This document shows positions 1-12,900 of a DNA stretch of 64,000 bases, in pieces; position 1 is the first letter of the stretch; every line of letters starts with the position of its first letter. Made by a program: the position numbers and the translations under genes. This DNA comes from Acanthaster planci. Taxonomy: Eukaryota; Echinodermata; Asteroidea; Valvatida; Acanthasteridae. The notes beneath the pieces were generated by a model. It was not told the DNA's origin. It saw only the letters and a list, made by a program, of their open reading frames with translations, and did no database searches. The stretch is from contig NW_019091652.1 in the NCBI RefSeq assembly GCF_001949145.1, forward strand, positions 27,410-91,409. The letters run 5' to 3'.

Positions 1-833
1 CTTGAGTTGTTTGGGGGTGGAGTGGAAATAGGGAATTGAAAATGGAGAACTTGTGTTTTGTGTTCAACACAGTTCCCAACAAGATAAGAGTATGATTGAC
101 TAAAACAGGGTCTAATGTCTGATTCAGTTTTGTTATTCACATAACATCAAATAACATCATCAGTGTTTTAACCAGTTAATGTCGGATATTCTTTCCCAAA
201 AAAGCTGCTGGGGGGAGGTTTTTCCCTGCAAATTCTTCAACCTATTATTTAGGCAATTTATTTAGAACACTCATAAAATATATCAGGAGGCTCAGCCCTT
301 GAGTTGAGGCATCAGTATTTTATTCTTTTTTCCCCGTTTTTTTCAACTGCCCTGGTAAAACTGGAGGCGCATGTCCACATGTCAACAGGTTCACATACTA
401 AGACATTAAATACTTCACCTGCGGAAATAAAACAAGAATTCTTAAATGAGTATACACGTCCTCCATGGAGCACATAAGGAAACTTGTGTGTGTTTACACG
501 TTATCCGGTGTCAACTGGTTCACAAAGTATACTTGGCCTTTCCATGCCTAATTTTAATTTTTCAGATAAGAACCTGACTGGCCCCCTGCCAGTATCTCTG
601 TTAAAGGATTGAGATCTTCTTCAAGTAGTGAAAATAAAAATCTGATACTTGATTTTGAAGACTTTATTCACATTAATCAGAGAAGGTTACAACTGAGTGG
701 CCGTTCAATCATGATAGCTATAAATCGGATTATCAAAAGTTGTTTACAGTGGAATCTGAACATACATAGTCTAGTTGTTCACTCATTCAAGTGAGTCACA
801 GGATTACATTTGTTTGTTTTCTTTTTTTCACAG

Positions 834-3800
834 CAAAAGTTGATGGAATCGAGGGAACAGGTTTATCAAGAGGTGAGGTCTCTGTCTCTTTACGTTAAAT
901 CAGTAACTGCTTTATACCGTACACTTTCTGACATAGACACAATGTGTGAATCAAAGTGCAGATTATTTTCGGGGGTCAATATGACAAGTAGTTTGCTCTA
1001 GGTTGCTGTACAAAGTCATCAACAAAATACTCAAGGTTTCATTCAAGATATGAACTGAATTGGAACTTTAAAAATTAAACATCAGATCAGGAAGACTTGA
1101 AATACATGGACAGTTGTTTGGGATATGGTTATGGATCACTCTCTCAAGGATCTAGACTCCAGACTTCATTTGATAACCTTGGGATTATCTTGTAGGTTAC
1201 CAGACTACAGAGAGAGAATGATAGTTTGAGTGCAAAGAGAACCCTTCATGTGTCCCTCATGTCATCCGAAGATTTCAACTTGCCTTGTAGTCCAGAGGTA
1301 AGTACAATCTCGGATTTGTCTTTAGAATTCTCACAGATTTGATAACCCTAACCCCCAAGGGTGTATGTAAAATTGTATTGAAATTAGGGGATTTGGGACT
1401 GTTAGGATTAAAAAAACAACTCGGGTATTACTCTCAACATTTAATAGATGATATGTGAGTTGTTGATTTGTGGACATGTAAAAGCTGAACATAATCAGAC
1501 TTGTCTAATTATGCTGTTGATTTGAAGGAGTTGCAAGCCTTATGTATCAAGTACAGGGAGGATATTGTTACTGTCCGTGTCAATGCTGAGCATATCGAGG
1601 AGAAGTTGAGAAATGAAAACAGCTTCCTGAAAGAACAGCTAGAAGCAGAACAACACACCAAGATGACCCTGGAAGATACCTATCAGATGGAGATGGAAGA
1701 ATATAAAGAAGAACTCAGTGAGTTACCATGACAACTACCATGATAGTGTTGGTGATGATGATTTCAAGGGGAAAATATTGAGTGAGGGTAGAGATGAATA
1801 GAAATATGAGGAGAAACTTTGCAACCGTACTAATGAAGAAGATCATAATGTTGAGATGGATGAGGGTTGATCCATTGAGTTGGCAACGTTGACAAAAGTG
1901 GACAAAAGTGTTTCAAAATGCACATTGTAAATCACATTTTTAAACCAACTCTCTGTTTATCATTTTTTGTGACGTCTTTCAGGAATTGGGGAATCCACAA
2001 AATTATGTCAGACAGTCTATTAATTGAATGATGTAGTTTGTGAAGGGAACTTTCCATTTGAACAATAAGTGCTTAAGAAGTGTACAATGACGAATGGTGT
2101 TATCTATCACAGTGTTATTAAGAAGTCAGAGGGATGACTTTGAAAAGGAGAAGAAACTCCTTGAAGAGACGCAGCGGACATTGCAGGAAATACAAGAATC
2201 CAAGAAAAACATTGAAACCAAGTCCAGAGAGGTCATTGCTGCCTTACAAGCTCAGGTTGAGGAGCTACAACAGATTAAGGTGTGTCAACAAAGAGTGTGC
2301 CTACTAGAGTGTGCCTACTAGAGTGTGCCTACTAGTGTGCGCCTACTAGAGTGCGCCTACTAGAGTGCGCCTACTAGAGTGTGCCTACTAGAGTGCGCCT
2401 ACTAGAGCGTGCCTACTAGAGTGCGCCTACTAGAGTGTGGTTGAGTGTTACCGGAGAATTAACTCAATTAAAACTACTTCACATACACATGCTAATAGAC
2501 ACATACCCTGGTTTTCTTTCAACACGCATGAATCAGTACTTAACTATTTTTTACTTTTGTTAAACTTCAGAGTTGTACACAGTTCAGAACCCCTAAACCA
2601 CCGTAAACTAGCCAAATGACAAGTCCCAGCAATTATTGTTTCAGGCATTTGAGCACCTGTATGTGTTTCTTATTTCTTCAGAGCAAGTTAGAGGCTGAGG
2701 CTAGAGAAAGTAAAAACAAGTTGCAGTCTCTACAAGTGGAGTTGGATAATAGTGAAGCAGTACAGAGAGACTTTGTCAGGTTGTCACAGTCATTGCAGGT
2801 GAGTGTATAGACCTTGCTTGGGTCCGTCAGGTTGTCACAGTCATTGAAGGCGAGTGTATAGACCTTGCTTGGGTCTGTCAGATTGTCACTGTCATTGCCA
2901 CTGAATGTATAGACCTTACTTGCATCTGTCAGAGCACTGTGTCTTGTTGCATTTTGCATGGATTTCAGTTCAACAAAATCTTTCATTACTCCAGATGAAA
3001 ATGTTGTCATAGAAATAGTGATAAGTTTGACCGAACTAGTTGCATTCTTAGCATTTTTTCCTAGAGCTATTCCAAATTATCCCAAGAGCTAATACTATGC
3101 GGTAACCCCATGGAATCCTCAATCCTTGAAGAAATCCAGGGCATCAATTCCAATGCGAAGTAAAATTTACTAGCTGTACAGTCATGACTCCTTTAAAGTG
3201 TCACAAAATTAGTTGTTGAAGTTTTGTTATTTATTTACTGTAGCAAAGAGATATGTGTTTGAGGAGGATTTTTTTATCAATTTTGTGATCTGTGGACAGG
3301 TTCAACTTGAGAACATCCGACAAAAAGATAATGAAGTACGATGGGAACATGAAGATGATATTGAGCAATGTAGAGGGTGTAAAGCTGCGTTCAGCTCCAA
3401 GAAGAAAAAAGTGAGTGACCAGAAAATGTTTAGAAGAGGCAAGCATTTCACCTAGGACTGAATGTTGCAGGAGCTGTGAAGAAATGTTTCCAACTTGTGG
3501 TTAACGTGTTGCCAAATCATATAGCAGAGAACATAAACATTGTGAAGTGCCGACTGAGTCCTAGTTATAAGTTTTAGCAGGTGGTCTTTGTATGAATTTG
3601 CTCAGAATTTTAATAATAAATATTTGTATCTCCCATGTTTTTTCACCTTCTTAGTTCACCAGTTCTCATCCAAAGTAAATGCTTTGTGTCAAAACCCGGT
3701 GAGCCAAAGACTGTTCACAGCCATGGTGTCAATTCTTTCATCTCAGAGGGTTTTACAAAAAACTAAAGAACTCTTGGTTTAGAACCTCGTGCAAGTTTCT

Positions 3801-4152
3801 TGAGTTGTTTTTGGTTGGTTAAATCCATCCAAGGTTATGCATATTCAGTTGTACCTGAACCAATTCCTTGGCTTTCTCCCCATTATAATTTTTAGTGTTT
3901 CTTTCCATTTTTCGCATTTTCATTCATTTGCTTCCACTGAGTCTTCCTTTTAGTGACAACTCAACCCGAGCTCATTTTTTATTCTTACAGCACCACTGTA
4001 TGCATTGTGGTAAAGTCTTCTGTCCTGAGTGTCTTAGTCACACCGTGGATAGTGGTCCACGTAAACGTAAGATGCCAGTATGCAATATCTGTCATACTCT
4101 TCTCGTCAATGAGTCAGCTCCGTATTTCAGCAAAGAAGCCCCAGAGTCATAG
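834..4152 (+). CDS. RABEP1: Rabaptin-type Rab GTPase-binding effector with C-terminal FYVE-like zinc finger (3' part)
   Basis: Rabaptins are coiled-coil effectors of Rab5 and Rab4 in endosome fusion and recycling. Exons seen: 834-872, 1196-1297, 1528 to about 1721, about 2126-2279, 2682-2798, 3300-3410 and 3991-4152 (stop TAG). Most have clean AG/GT borders. The 1.7/2.1 kb junction is uncertain: phases fit only with a weak GTTACC donor, or a small exon is missed. Residues such as KYREDIVTVR, EEKLRNENSFLKEQLEAEQ and QRDFVRLSQSLQVQLE are what I recall of the rabaptin-5 C-terminal half. The end is a zinc finger: CRGC, then HHCMHCGKVFC, CPEC and CNIC. It has eight cysteine ligands but lacks the classic WxxD and RHHCR motifs. 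Vertebrate RABEP1 as I remember it ends without this finger; invertebrate homologues carry it. The gene begins upstream of the window. RABEP1 and RABEP2 cannot be separated here. A candidate AATAAA lies at 6365. Confidence 0.88.
2295..2438. repeat. 14-bp minisatellite in a rabaptin intron
   Basis: About ten tandem copies of GTGYGCCTACTAGA start 15 bases after the donor that ends the exon at 2279. Copies differ mainly at the Y position; one copy has lost two bases. Confidence 0.9.
2775..2932. repeat. 51-bp tandem repeat spanning a rabaptin exon/intron border
   Basis: Three copies with an exact 51-bp period begin at 2775, 2826 and 2877, and a short fourth start lies at 2928. The first copy holds the last 24 bases of the exon ending at 2798 plus its GTGAGT donor. 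In later copies the donor position reads GCGAGT and then CTGAAT. Most of a 110-codon antisense reading frame here comes from this repeat. Confidence 0.9.
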
Positions 4153-6759
4153 CATCGGAGATGATGGGTAGGTTTAGTTTGGTAGACATGTTTACAGGCC
4201 CTAGGAAAATCAGCCGAAAAGACTTGTGATTTGGAAATGGTACATTTTTGTAGATTTAGTACCACAATTTGGCTTAATGTGGTTGTGGATAAAATGAATT
4301 TGTACAAATATGTACAAATTCATGCTCTTTGTTCTGCTATTATTTGGCTGTGATATCCTGATTTTTTGCCAAAATCTGTGTTTTTGTCTTTAGCAAAGAG
4401 GAGACTGTTTCAGTTATATTGCTGATTAAAGCTTTATCAAGAAGTTGATCGTATTCTTTCCTCCAAACGTCAGCTGTTATAGGATAATAATGATCATCCA
4501 GTTTTTAGTCAAGAAATAATAGGATTTATTTTTTGTCTGGATATCTGATCAGGCTATCAATTTGTCCTGTTTTTGTCTTTCATGGATTTTGGGCTTAAAT
4601 TGAAAAATGTATTTTGCCAAATCGAAATTGTCATTTTTTTAATGACAAAGTGGCATCCTTGATTAAGACAAAATCTTGAAGAGTGAAGTCAGAATATCTG
4701 CTTTAAAAAAAGTTGAAAGTTTGTGAGCAGACATAAGCACGTGTATATGCCATGATTGGCTCCTTGGACCTTTTTGGGGTCATTGTGGGCTGCAGAGTGA
4801 CCCCAAGATGTAATGTCTTTGTGCAGTGGTAAACTGTGATGTAATCTAGGTTCCTGGTGGGAACATGTTGAAAGAATGTTGTAACCATGGCCAAAATGGG
4901 AACTTGAAAACCATAGCACAGGCATTAACAGCATGCCGGAGATTCATCAGTGTAGTAAACATGTTATGGTACGATGTACAAAAAATGGTTGATTTCCAAG
5001 GTTGTTCATGTTGAATATGCATGACTTGACTGAGACAGTGCAGCACATGCTCCAGCCATCTCCCATGGTGCATTGCTGTATATCTTGTGTGACATCCTCC
5101 CACTGCAAATCTGTCCATCTGAAGAATTGCTCTGTAAGATGAACTGATTATCCTAGGGCATTGTCGTAAGAAGGTGCAAATATTTCTGTGATTGATTCAC
5201 AATTGTCCGGTCTTATTGTGTATTACTAAACTGAAGTTAAGGGATTGGTAACAAGTCTAACATTGCACGGATTTAATGATGAAGCTTTGTAATTACTTTA
5301 CATATATCAAGGTTGGTGAGTTAAAAAGTTACAGATTTTATTAATTTATACAGAGCATTTTAAGTGAATTCTTTCCTTGTATATACTTCTTCCATGGGAT
5401 ATTGAATACTACTTAGATGCATGGCATGCTAGAAAAAATAGGGCAAAAGAAGACCTTTCAGCCCTCTAAAATCTAACTTGAAATTAAAACTTTAAAAGGT
5501 AAGTTCTCCACTCTGTAAGTTCTACACTGCTTCTGTTCATGTGCTAGTCAGTAGGTCCATTTGCCACATTTTATTACACCTGTTTTTGACATGTTGTATT
5601 CCATTCACTCTTCAACTCAACACTTCTAGCCTTTTCTGTAAGATGCATTTTAGGACACAAGTTGCATCCCTTGCTTTCTTGTCATTCACCTTTACCTTTT
5701 AATACTGGAGTGTTTGACAGACGCATTGATGGAAATGTCAATGTCTTACCTTTTCTTAGCTTTGGACCCTATTAGAAAAAAGTAATCAAACTGTACTTAA
5801 ACCAATGGATGTGTGGTTTGGGAAATATAAGAACTTGTGGTTGAGTTTCCACATTTCAAGGACATACATCATGCCTTGGCCTTAAGCTTTGATCTTGAAT
5901 ACCCACCTGGCAAAGTTAGTTTATATATTTACTGGTCCACAATAAGTTTCACTTGCCCACTAAATATTTTTTCAGCAAAAGTAACTTTAACTGGCTCTTT
6001 TCGTCATCATACTTTAGAGTCTTGCTGTCAGTTTTAAAACTTAAAGGTGTAGGATTCAAAACTGTCACATTTAATAACAAGTTTGTTTGCCAGTCTTGTG
6101 CTAAGTGCCCTACCCTTTGCTTTAACCCATATGTTTGCCGCCATCAAAGTTCTCGGTCAATTCATTATTCGGAATGAGATTTTCCACATTTTTGTTTCAT
6201 CACGAGAAATTCTCTAATTATTCTAATTATTTCAACTTGTAGCAAATGTAGAGGAACTGAGTTTCTCAACATGTTTTTATATTCTGGAATCTAAAGCCAA
6301 CTCAAAAGAATTTGTTCAAGTGAAAGTTTGGGTGTGTTGTTTTGTAATTTTTCTTCTTCCTGTAAATAAATGACATAAATATAAAGATATTAACAACTGT
6401 AATGGCTTGGTTATGTATGTTTCAAAGACAAAAGGTTTTCAGCATAGCATGTTGCTTAATAATGTACTAAATTTCAGTATTGATGTGAAGCTCTTTTAGA
6501 AAAATGTTTCCTTTTACAGGATAAATGTATTTGCTGAGCAGCTCTGGTTTGTTTGCCAGAATCTTTCGTTCTTTAATTACAGCCTCCTCTGGTAAAAATT
6601 TAAAGCCTTACATTTCCCAGATAATCTCTAATGTCACTTTTGTAAGTTTCATCAAAGGAGACAATTTCAGAACTCAAAAGGTCATGAATATTGTGAAGAA
6701 ATGAAAAGATAAAATTGGAAGCTACACACTTGTATGTACTTGCCTGCGATTGGGGACCC

Positions 6760-6890
6760 CCCCCCGGGGGGAGTCAGGTTGGTGTAGTGTTTCTTTCCCT
6801 CGTCTTCCACCTCTGGGGGCCTGGGTTCGAATCCGGCTCTTTTGTTCTTTTTTTCTAGTCCTGTTTTACAAGGCACTGGTAATGTGACAA
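6760..6890 (+). mobile_element. tRNA-derived SINE (head region)
   Basis: Internal RNA polymerase III promoter elements are visible. An A-box-like GGTTGGTGTAGTG lies near 6778-6790 and a perfect B box, GGTTCGAATCC, near 6824-6834, at tRNA-like spacing. A C/G-rich run (ccccccccggggg) stands just before. A T-rich stretch follows at about 6840-6856. No good acceptor stem or anticodon loop is formed, so this looks like a SINE head and not a working tRNA gene. Confidence 0.65.
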
Positions 6891-9103
6891 GCTAAAATGG
6901 ACTAGTCCCAGAAGACATTTTATGAGAGTTGAATGTATGTACATGTATCTGTGTGCGTCTTCTCCTCAGTCTCTCCCAGGTGACAAAATGGAGAGGCAGG
7001 TGCAATGTTGACTCCGTGCACCTGTCTCTGCGCATGCTGCTGGCTTGCAAAATCACTGATGTACACTCCATACTAGATATATATATACAAGTATGATGTA
7101 CATGTTTCACTTTACCAGAGATGACAACACTTAGAGAACAAAGGATGTTCCCTGACTTTGGTACATGTAAGTCATATCCTCAGTGATTAGTGGCTGTGCT
7201 TAATCCATGGGGAGTAACAAGAGGAAATACAGTGCCCTCTTCTTGTTGGTAAAGTAACATACGACTGCATTTGCTTGTGGTGTGTTGCCGAAAAGGAGGT
7301 TATTTCTTTTTAAAAAGCTCCATCTTTTATTCTCCATAAAGCTCATTGCTCACTTAATCAAGTAGTCATGGGGACACCAGTGAGAATTTTCTAGAAATCA
7401 AGTTCAATATTGGTTGTCTTCTGAACAGTGATGCTCAACTTGTGTAAGGGTTTGCTACTCAGCAACAAAGTATGTAGCATAGTACTAGTGATAAACAGGC
7501 AAGACATTTTTATTGAAATTAATTAAAGGTAATATTCAGAAATTATTAGTTGTGGCTGTGATAAAATTTACATATATATGTACCTGTACAGTATTGTGCT
7601 AACGAACTGAATGCCCTTCAATTTAGGAATCCAAATATTGGAAAGTGTTATTTTGGGGCTTGTTTGTGACCTGCTCTAGGGATGTTAGGTTCATGGCAAT
7701 TATTATGCATGTAGTAATGAATAGGTTGGAGGGCTTCACAGCTTAAGTTTATCAACAATGCATTGCTTTTGGTCCATTTCTTAGTAATTGCACTGAATCG
7801 TGTTAATGATATTTTATTACTAAAGCTTGTTTTTACAAGGGTGCTTCTTAAAAACTTGAGTAGAAAGAAATAATTTGACTGGAGTTTCCATGGAAACCAA
7901 ACATTTGTCCACCTACCCTATGAATTCATTCAGGAATGCGGAGTCATTTGAGTGGCCCATTTCTAATCCAGTAGTATTATGCTATAAGATTTAATCATGG
8001 TATTTATAAGTTATTGCATTTGTGAGTCTTCTATACGTATTACTTGTGCTTAGTGGAACAGTTGTGCAATTCGTTATACATGTATTTTGTAGTCACATAA
8101 AAAAAAAAAGGACAAACTCACTGGGCCTCTAGGCATCTGCTGAACAAGAAGTTACAGCTTTGGATATTTAATTTGCTGATTAAAGCGTGCCTAGAAACAT
8201 TCAGAAATACATATACCTTGTAGTTTACACCAAATCCATTCATATGATCATGATGCCTCTCCTTTTTGTATCTGTCACAGTACTTTGTTGGCTGTGAATA
8301 CTCATGGAATTTTGGTTAGCTTTTAGAAGTGCTACTCAGTTGCACCTACTTTTTGATGATTCTGTCTGCTCAACATTGTTGTTTGCAACTTATCACATCC
8401 AATTGGAAGTGTTTGTTTGAGAAACTGTGCTGAAATGTAACTGGAATATGATACTTTCTGAACTGTGTTGCTCTTTGTACATGTATATATATGTACCTGT
8501 ACATTGGAGGGTGTATGCCAACTTGATATAATCTGTGATTCCCCCATGAACTCACTCTAGCTTCAGTTGTATCCGTATCAAAATAGTATTGTTGAGACTT
8601 TGTTACCATTGCCATGTCACTGTGGCAATCCTTAGCCAAGACAGAACCTCTAGTCATGTTTTTGTTTCTCATTTTGCATATGAGACCCTGTAATGGATCA
8701 AACTTTTGCTTCAATGAAATTAAAAAGTGATATGCAACTCAAAATGTGCTGTCCAGTCACTTATGTATAATCAGAGTAATGTTTATTGATGTTAATTTTG
8801 TAAATATGCATTCTTTTCATCAGTTACTAATTGGTAATTTTTGGCTTTCCAGCTATACAAATCTTACAAATTCTTCCCAAAAACTCTTAGAAAGGAGTTA
8901 AATGGGTTCATCAACCGATATAAATACTGCATGTCAACTCATGTTTACCTGTACTCTCTACTGTGACCATGTGTGCACCTGTATAACCTGAAAAGCTTAG
9001 AAGCCCATCTTAAAAGCAAAAAAACTTCAAATTGCAAGGAAATACAGCTTGCGAGGAAAAGAGTTGTAATTATAACACCAAGTTTCTGTGATTCTGTGAT
9101 TTC

Positions 9104-9109
9104 TTTATT
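9104..9109 (-). promoter_or_regulatory. Candidate polyadenylation signal of TBL2
   Basis: TTTATT on the + strand reads AATAAA on the - strand, about 830 bases downstream of the TBL2 stop codon. It would give a long 3'UTR. Assigned by position only. Confidence 0.4.
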
Positions 9110-9935
9110 CAAACTTTTTGAAACATGAGTTTGATATTAACATGCGTTGCTCTGGAAATAATTAAAAAAACAAATGCGCATTACCATTACCACTACAAAG
9201 AAACAAAAAATGATTTCAGAATGACTGAGCATTCTTAGTTGAACAACAAGAAAGTGTGCTGGGATTAAAGTTAAAAAGTGGAGGACCTTTTCAACTTGAT
9301 GTTTAACGAGGTAAAAGTGCCATTTTTCGAAGTACTGAACAGACTTATACATTTTGAAGTTCAAGAAAAGTAACTGCATGTGAATAAGAGCACTGTAGAT
9401 GCAATCCATCCAGTTCAGGATGCTTTCCTTCTTTCTTTGCCAAAATGAATTGGTTTTGATATAACTGAAATTCAAATATATTACTTTTTATAACAACCTT
9501 CAAGGGCTAATGTACTCAAGATTATACATCCAGTCTCTTAAAAGTCTCAAAACTTACTGTCAACAAAATATGACAACATGTCAAAATAAGATGCATTTGG
9601 GAGAGACTGCCTTATTTTGTAGTGAAATGCTTCCCAATAATAAATACCCTTGGGAATAGTCTGTTGTCACATTGTGTGGACTGAGTTCTGAAGAGATACA
9701 TGACTGTTCAACGACTTTTGTTCACAGTTAATGAGTTTGCATCTGAATCCTGACATCCTTATGCATCTTCAGTCAATTGTACCATGGGCCCAATCAATTT
9801 CAAATATCCAATCAAAGTTGTTTCCTGGGTGTGGCAACCAACCTGTATCAGGTTGATTGGGTGGGCACTGTGACAAGACTCTTGCTGCAGTCGGATTGCA
9901 GCTCCGTTTCTAACAAAATCTCAACACTGGATCTT

Positions 9936-12900
9936 TTATCCTTTTGGTTTCTCCCCTAGGATCTCAGCTAGGCTATCCCTGAATACAGAAGTAAAAAAGG
10001 AAATGTTTAGAGGCCAGCCTAAAAAAAGTAGTCAAGAAGACTTGACAAAATCTAACACAAAGTGATTTAGATTTAAATCTAGCCCCTTAAACAGGTATTT
10101 CCTTGTGTATATAACATTTTTTAAAAGACTTTTGAGCTCCTATTGAAACATCCAAATGTAATGATATGTACCCTTTCATTTCTGAAAATTTCAATACGTT
10201 TAGGAAGTCCTTTATTTTAAGCAACTCAACGAGAACGGTGCTCAAAAACTGCATGGTTTCTACAAGACATTACACCAGAGCCGATTCATAAGGCCAGACT
10301 TGTATGACTCAGACTCGTGTGACATTTTTGGTGACTTGAGTCACTTTGACAAATGACTCTAACTTGGGGCTGCAGACTTGTACTCCATCCAGATGATTTG
10401 GGACTCAAGACTCAGGAAATGTGACTTGGATTGGACTCGGACTCGATGTTTTATGACTCAAATACAAGTCTGCATAAGGCCTGTAATCTTGTCCACATGA
10501 TTGTGACTCACCTCATCTGCGTGATCTGGTTCTGTAGTCGCTCCTTCTGGGACTTGTTTATTGTTGATGACTTGATCTTCTCTTCCATACTGGCAATGTT
10601 TGAACGATAACCAACAACATTATGGAATACTCTGATATGTCGGTCACCGCAGGATACCAGGTACTTATTGCTTGGATCAAAGCCAAGTTTGGTGATAGGT
10701 TCTGAGTAGCAAAAAACAAAATTGGGATTTCAGAGATTTCATATTGTTTACTGGTTCTGAAAAGCTGTCACATAATTCTGTATTTGTGTCTTTAATAACT
10801 CTGCACTTAACACAAGTGTAAGCAGTCTTTGCAGACTTACGAGCGTGAACATCCTCAAACATTTCTTCCTCTTTCCCCGTGGCTGAATCAAAGACCCATA
10901 TCTTAGCACCTGTGGCAATAGCTACAGTATACGCATCTGGGGACAAGGCTAATATGCTTGGTCCTGTATGGTCATAGCTTCCCGTTAACAAAAGGTATGG
11001 GTCCTGGTTCTTGTTGTATTCAACTGTTGATATGAAAACGTAGAAGGATTTCTGTTAAAGAACAAAGATACATGTAACTGACTAAAGCAAAGTCCAAACC
11101 CATAACATCGAAGAATGTTACCAAATGAATTATACCACTCTCTGTTAGTAAGTTCCCTATTTGTTGGTCTTTATTAAGAGGGAGTAAGTGGAAAGCAAAT
11201 AAAAAGATGACTGTCTTGTATCCTCAAAAAACAGGGCAGGCAATGTGGGAAGATCACAATGTTTTTATGCTGTTACCATACAGAAGACATCTCAAAGCTT
11301 TGAACTAGAAGACAAGAATTTCTCATTCATAAATGGATGATCAAAGGAAACTTTGTCCATTCCTTCTACTGCTTCCAACTGGTCATTTGCAAGCTTAGCA
11401 GATAGAAATTTGCACCCAGATGAACAGATATCCCATGTCCTTTCCTTACCATTTGTGTCCCAAAGTTTCCATGTTGCATCCTTGGAGACAGTTGCCATCC
11501 TGAGTATTGAAAAATATCTCTATGGTAACTAATCTAAACACATTTAAAGCAAAGGAATTTGCCTGAATCTTGAGTAAATAAGTTAGCCAACTAACGTCAG
11601 TTTTAAAGTGTTTCATAAGAAAATCTTAGCACCGAAGTCAGAATTTAACTAAAGTCACAAAGTCAAGTAAGCAATTTGGTGGGACAACTATTTGTATTTG
11701 AACAGTATAAGATTTTTCTCTGTACCTTGTAGAATCTATGTTGAATGAGAAGTAATACACGCTAGCTCTGTGCCCCTTCAGATCCATGACTCGCTTCACA
11801 TCTGAGAAGTTGCCTTCCTTATCGAAGATGACTTCCCAGACTTTCACATCTGGAGTAAAACCTGCATGTGGTAACAGGAAAAAAATGAGCAAACATTAAA
11901 CAGTAGCAAGTAAGAGAGCTTGTAAGTCTTGTGGTGTATACCAGTATAGCTACTCAAGTGGCATACTACAACACATGACCTTGTCACATTTGTAGTGTAT
12001 TGTTGTGCAAAGATCCTTATTTTCATAAATCTTAATAGCAGTAGGAGTGTGCTTATTCACAGGTTTAATGTGAAAAAGAGCTTAGCTTCCCAAAGACAAG
12101 GTTGGAATATTCACTTACCACATGAAGCCACAAAACGACCACATGGAGAGACTGCAGCGTAGTTGTTAGACATGTGATGTGTATCAATGGTTTGCAAGAC
12201 CTCACCTGAAATAAAACTTGAATTTCACTGACCAGCCTGACAATCCTATGAAACTTTTAACAATGCCTTCAGTGATGTCTTACACTGCTGCCTCATACAT
12301 CTTTTAAGACTTCAATATGCTGCCTTACAACGTTACAAAATTCATTCTGATGTTTGTTTTGACAGTCATCTGCACAAGTGTTAGGTCTGTGTTGAGTTTA
12401 CTTAAAGAGTGATTTTTTTTTTTACCTCTCACATCCCAGATGTGGATAGTAGTGTCCTTGTATGCCGTCATGACAAAGCTGCCATGGGCATGAGAACCAA
12501 GTCCAATATTGATGATATCTGTAATGTGTTTCTGGATAAGAGATAAAATAAGACATGTGTATTGACAAAATTCACAAACACTACACAAGTACCCATTTGC
12601 ATATGACTACAATAACTTGGATACACTTCATCGCTTGTGTTGGGCTCCAAGCAATGTTTTTGTTACAAGTAAAGCTCATCCTTTGTTAAAGTTCTAGGGA
12701 AAAATAATCTCATGTTATGCTTGACAGTCTAAAATTTCACATTAAATTGTGAGTGGCTGTCTTCCCTTTGATATATCTTGTGATTTGTTAGATGCATTTC
12801 GTCTCTTTTTACCTTGGGGAAATCCAAGGAGGCAGTAATGGTACTAGATACACCATCTTCCTTCTTTGCCAACTTGAAGACCCGGATATTGTTTCCAGTA

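Larger units (their letters stand above)
4153..9935. other. 3'UTR and intergenic stretch without a supported gene
   Basis: I found no convincing exon on either strand. The left part is presumably rabaptin 3'UTR (candidate AATAAA at 6365-6370) and the right part TBL2 3'UTR, whose polyadenylation signal lies at 9104-9109. The only structured item is the SINE head near 6.8 kb. Open frames here are short and lack splice sites or family motifs. Confidence 0.6.

Noticed and set aside
565-610. Possible rabaptin exon after TTTTTCAG
   Set aside because: Good acceptor, but the reading has no rabaptin similarity and no donor follows before a stop.
2678-3010. 110-codon - strand frame over the rabaptin exon
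   Set aside because: Its repeated peptide comes from the 51-bp tandem repeat; the + strand exon is supported by family match.
6770-6845. A tRNA gene
   Set aside because: Pol III boxes are present but acceptor and anticodon stems do not form; better read as a SINE head.
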